A DNA stretch of 6,398 nucleotides, from NCBI GenBank assembly GCA_041691815.1, contig JBEPTZ010000186.1:1-6398 (forward strand). The letters are read 5' to 3'. The DNA is from 70-18 sp041691815. GTDB lineage: Bacteria; Pseudomonadota; Alphaproteobacteria; Acetobacterales; Acetobacteraceae. The notes below the pieces were generated by a model, which saw nothing but the letters and a program-made list of their open reading frames with translations, was not told where the DNA came from and did no database searches. This document shows, piece by piece, positions 5,004 to 6,398 of the stretch. The position numbers and the translations under genes are program-made. Numbering within the stretch: the stretch's first letter is position 1; each line of letters opens with the position of its first letter.

Positions 5004-5961
5004 GGCGGCGCTCACCGGCTGGCTGCGCACCGCGACCGGCCGGGCCGACCTGACGCTTGGCCCGATGACGCTGCTGTCCGGCGGCGCGATCCAGCAGAAC
5101 TGGCGGCTGGACACGAGCGCCGGCGATGCCTGGGTGTTGCGCACCGATGCGCCCGCCTCACTGGCCGCAAGCCGTTCACGCAGCGAGGAATTTTTCCTGC
5201 TGCAAGCCGCATTCGAGGCCGGGGTGACGGTGCCGGAACCGCTGTATCTGTGCCAGGATGCCGGCGTCATCGGCGCGCCGTTTTTCATCATGCGCCGGGT
5301 GGAGGGCACCGCCGCCGGGCACCGCATCGTGCGCAGCGAGACGCTCGGCGGCGGGCGGTTGGCGCTGGTGCAGGCACTGGGCGGCGAACTGGCGCGCATC
5401 CATGCGATGCATCCGGGGCTGCCGTTTCTGGGTGAAAAACCACTCGATTCCGGGCAAAAACTGATCGCCACGCTGCGCCAATCGCTCGATTCGGCGCGCG
5501 AAAACCGGCCGATCCTGGAGTGGGGGCTGCGCTTTCTGGAACGCCGGAACCCCGGCTCCGGTGAGATAGTTATGTGTCATAACGACTTCCGCACCGGCAA
5601 CTACATGGTCACCAACACCGGCATAACCGGCATCCTCGACTGGGAGTTCGCCGCCTGGGGTGACCCGCACGCCGATATCGGCTGGCTGCTCGCCCGCTGC
5701 TGGCGCTTCGGCAGCCGGCACGAGGTCGGCGGCGTCGGCCCCGCAGCGCCGTTCCTGGCCGCCTATGAGGCGGCATCCGGCCGCCGCACCGAGCCGGCGC
5801 GGATCGCCTGGTGGCAGATCGCCGCCGCCATCCGCTGGGCGGTGATCGCCATCGCCCAGGCCGAGCGGCACGTGTCGGGGCAGGAGCCGAGCCTGGAACT
5901 GGCGCTGACCGGGCATATCGTGCCGGAACTGGAACTGGACATCATGCGAGCCACCACATGA
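4996..5961 (+). CDS. APH-fold phosphotransferase, LvaA / ACAD10-11 kinase-domain-like
   Basis: A 321-residue kinase of the aminoglycoside phosphotransferase/choline kinase fold. N-lobe: nucleotide-loop-like LLSGGAIQQNWRL (27-39), VLRTDAP (47-53, Arg where many kinases have Lys) and the helix SEEFFLLQAAFEAGVTVPEP (63-82) with the usual Glu. Hinge: APFFIMRRVEG (94-104). C-lobe: catalytic loop H195-N-D197-F-R-T-G-N202 (HxDxxxxN) and metal-binding ILDWEFA with Asp215. Drug resistance is unlikely: its partners are a dehydrogenase and a DUF6285-like protein, the same set as LvaA with LvaC and LvaB, where the kinase phosphorylates the 4-hydroxyl of a hydroxyacyl-CoA. I chose the ATG at 4996, 8 nt inside the dehydrogenase gene; the open frame runs further upstream, but that part is a shadow of the dehydrogenase. 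Only a weak GGAA (4981-4984) precedes it, so translation is probably coupled. Confidence 0.92.
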   Translation: MDEAALTGWLRTATGRADLTLGPMTLLSGGAIQQNWRLDTSAGDAWVLRTDAPASLAASRSRSEEFFLLQAAFEAGVTVPEPLYLCQDAGVIGAPFFIMRRVEGTAAGHRIVRSETLGGGRLALVQALGGELARIHAMHPGLPFLGEKPLDSGQKLIATLRQSLDSARENRPILEWGLRFLERRNPGSGEIVMCHNDFRTGNYMVTNTGITGILDWEFAAWGDPHADIGWLLARCWRFGSRHEVGGVGPAAPFLAAYEAASGRRTEPARIAWWQIAAAIRWAVIAIAQAERHVSGQEPSLELALTGHIVPELELDIMRATT

Positions 5962-6248
5962 CCCGGCCAACACCGGCGGAACTGCTTGATATCGCTCGCA
6001 GCACGCTGCTGGACGAGGTGCTGCCGGAACTCGCCGGCGCGGCGCGGTTCAAGGCGCTGATGGCGGCCAACGCGATGGCGATCGCCCGGCGGGCACTGCT
6101 GCTCGGGCCGGTGGCGGCGCAGGATGATCCGGCACTGTGCGCGGCGATCCGGGGCGGGGCGCATGATGGGGATGCGGCGCTGGGCGCCAGATTGCTGGCG
6201 GCGGCAGAGGCGCAGTGTCGGATCAGTGCGCCGAAAGCGTTAGAGTAA
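5958..6248 (+). CDS. Small DUF6285-like protein, probable kinase partner (LvaB-like)
   Basis: A 96-residue, almost entirely helical protein without a signal peptide or membrane segment. The N-terminal half carries the pattern I associate with DUF6285 proteins: PTPAELLDIARSTLLDEVLPEL (4-25) followed by FKALMAANAMAIARRAL (31-47). The C-terminal half (about 51-96) is Ala/Gly-rich and less distinctive. The start is the ATG at 5958, which overlaps the kinase stop as ATGA; the open frame continues upstream but only as a shadow of the kinase. In the P. putida levulinate operon the small protein LvaB is needed together with LvaA for phosphorylation of 4-hydroxyacyl-CoA. The same order here, kinase then small helical protein with coupled translation, suggests a subunit or stabiliser of the upstream kinase. 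The family call rests on pattern memory and should be confirmed by a profile search. Confidence 0.78.
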   Translation: MTRPTPAELLDIARSTLLDEVLPELAGAARFKALMAANAMAIARRALLLGPVAAQDDPALCAAIRGGAHDGDAALGARLLAAAEAQCRISAPKALE

Positions 6249-6250
6249 GT

Positions 6251-6274
6251 CTTCTTTTTGTGAACAAAAAGAAG
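6251..6274 (+). terminator. Perfect A/T-rich hairpin at the operon end, probable terminator or dispersed repeat
   Basis: CTTCTTTTTG (6251-6260) and CAAAAAGAAG (6265-6274) are perfect 10-bp arms around TGAA, starting 2 nt after the last stop codon. The + strand continues with C, seven A and then ACTTTTC, so a short T4 run follows at 6284-6287 rather than directly after the stem. The stem is A/T-rich, unlike a classic GC-stem terminator. I associate near-identical CTTCTTTTTG hairpins followed by A-runs with many intergenic sites in Acetobacteraceae genomes. It most likely ends the operon and may be a dispersed repeat. Confidence 0.6.
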
Positions 6275-6398
6275 CAAAAAAACTTTTCATCCATTGGAGT
6301 GTACGAGGCCTCCCGCGCTCCACTGTTGCAAGGCGGACAAAAGCTTTCCTGCTTACCCACCTTGCTCAGCCGTTTGGAAAGTTGTACGAAACAAGAAC
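6275..6398. other. Window end without recognisable gene
   Basis: About 125 bp with no supportable ORF, tRNA or promoter. It is less GC-rich than the coding regions. It contains two interleaved 6-bp inverted repeats, GCAAGG/CCTTGC (6328-6333 and 6360-6365) and CTTTCC/GGAAAG (6344-6349 and 6376-6381), and a 7-bp direct repeat TGTACGA (6300-6306 and 6383-6389). None is long enough to name an element. Confidence 0.5.

Noticed and set aside
5811..5957. An upstream extension of the small protein frame
   Set aside because: It overlaps the conserved kinase C-terminus and reads as low-complexity Arg/Gly/Ala sequence; the ATG at 5958 overlaps the kinase stop as ATGA.
4996..5961. Aminoglycoside resistance as the role of the APH-fold gene
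   Set aside because: The operon partners and overall features fit the ACAD10/LvaA-type kinases, and nothing nearby suggests a resistance element.

Overview
The window looks like chromosomal DNA of a GC-rich alphaproteobacterium. The HslU C-terminus and the SufE protein fit that group. A PEP-CTERM protein next to ordinary housekeeping genes, and an A/T-rich perfect hairpin at the right end of a kind I associate with Acetobacteraceae genomes, make a member of that family my best guess. This is recall, not a search result.

Left part (1-1036, + strand): the last 171 codons of hslU (ATPase of the HslUV protease), then sufE (sulfur acceptor for Fe-S cluster assembly). Middle (1037-2179): a lone PEP-CTERM secreted protein on the - strand, convergent with sufE. 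It has its own terminator, a Shine-Dalgarno sequence, and a good sigma70-type promoter about 210 nt upstream, set in an unusually AT-rich stretch that carries two related CATG dyads. No exosortase is present here, so sorting would depend on an enzyme encoded elsewhere.

Right part (2180-6248, + strand): five closely packed genes that look like one catabolic operon. They are an MFS permease of the phenylpropionate (HcaT/PPP) type, a Rid-family protein whose catalytic Arg is replaced by Ser, an ACAD10/11-like acyl-CoA dehydrogenase with Asp at the catalytic-base position, an APH-fold kinase, and a 96-aa DUF6285-like protein. Rid and dehydrogenase are 12 bp apart, the dehydrogenase and kinase overlap by 8 nt, and the kinase and small protein overlap by 4 nt (ATGA). 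The last three match the LvaC / LvaA / LvaB trio of the Pseudomonas putida levulinate pathway and the two domains fused in mammalian ACAD10/ACAD11. In those systems a 4-hydroxyacyl-CoA is phosphorylated and the phosphate is then removed by the dehydrogenase-like enzyme, so the acid can enter beta-oxidation. My reading is that this operon imports and degrades a gamma-hydroxy acid or a related acid. Its substrate, and the role of the Rid protein that the Lva operon as I recall it lacks, are open. The operon ends at a perfect 10-bp A/T hairpin, and the last ~125 bp hold no recognisable gene.
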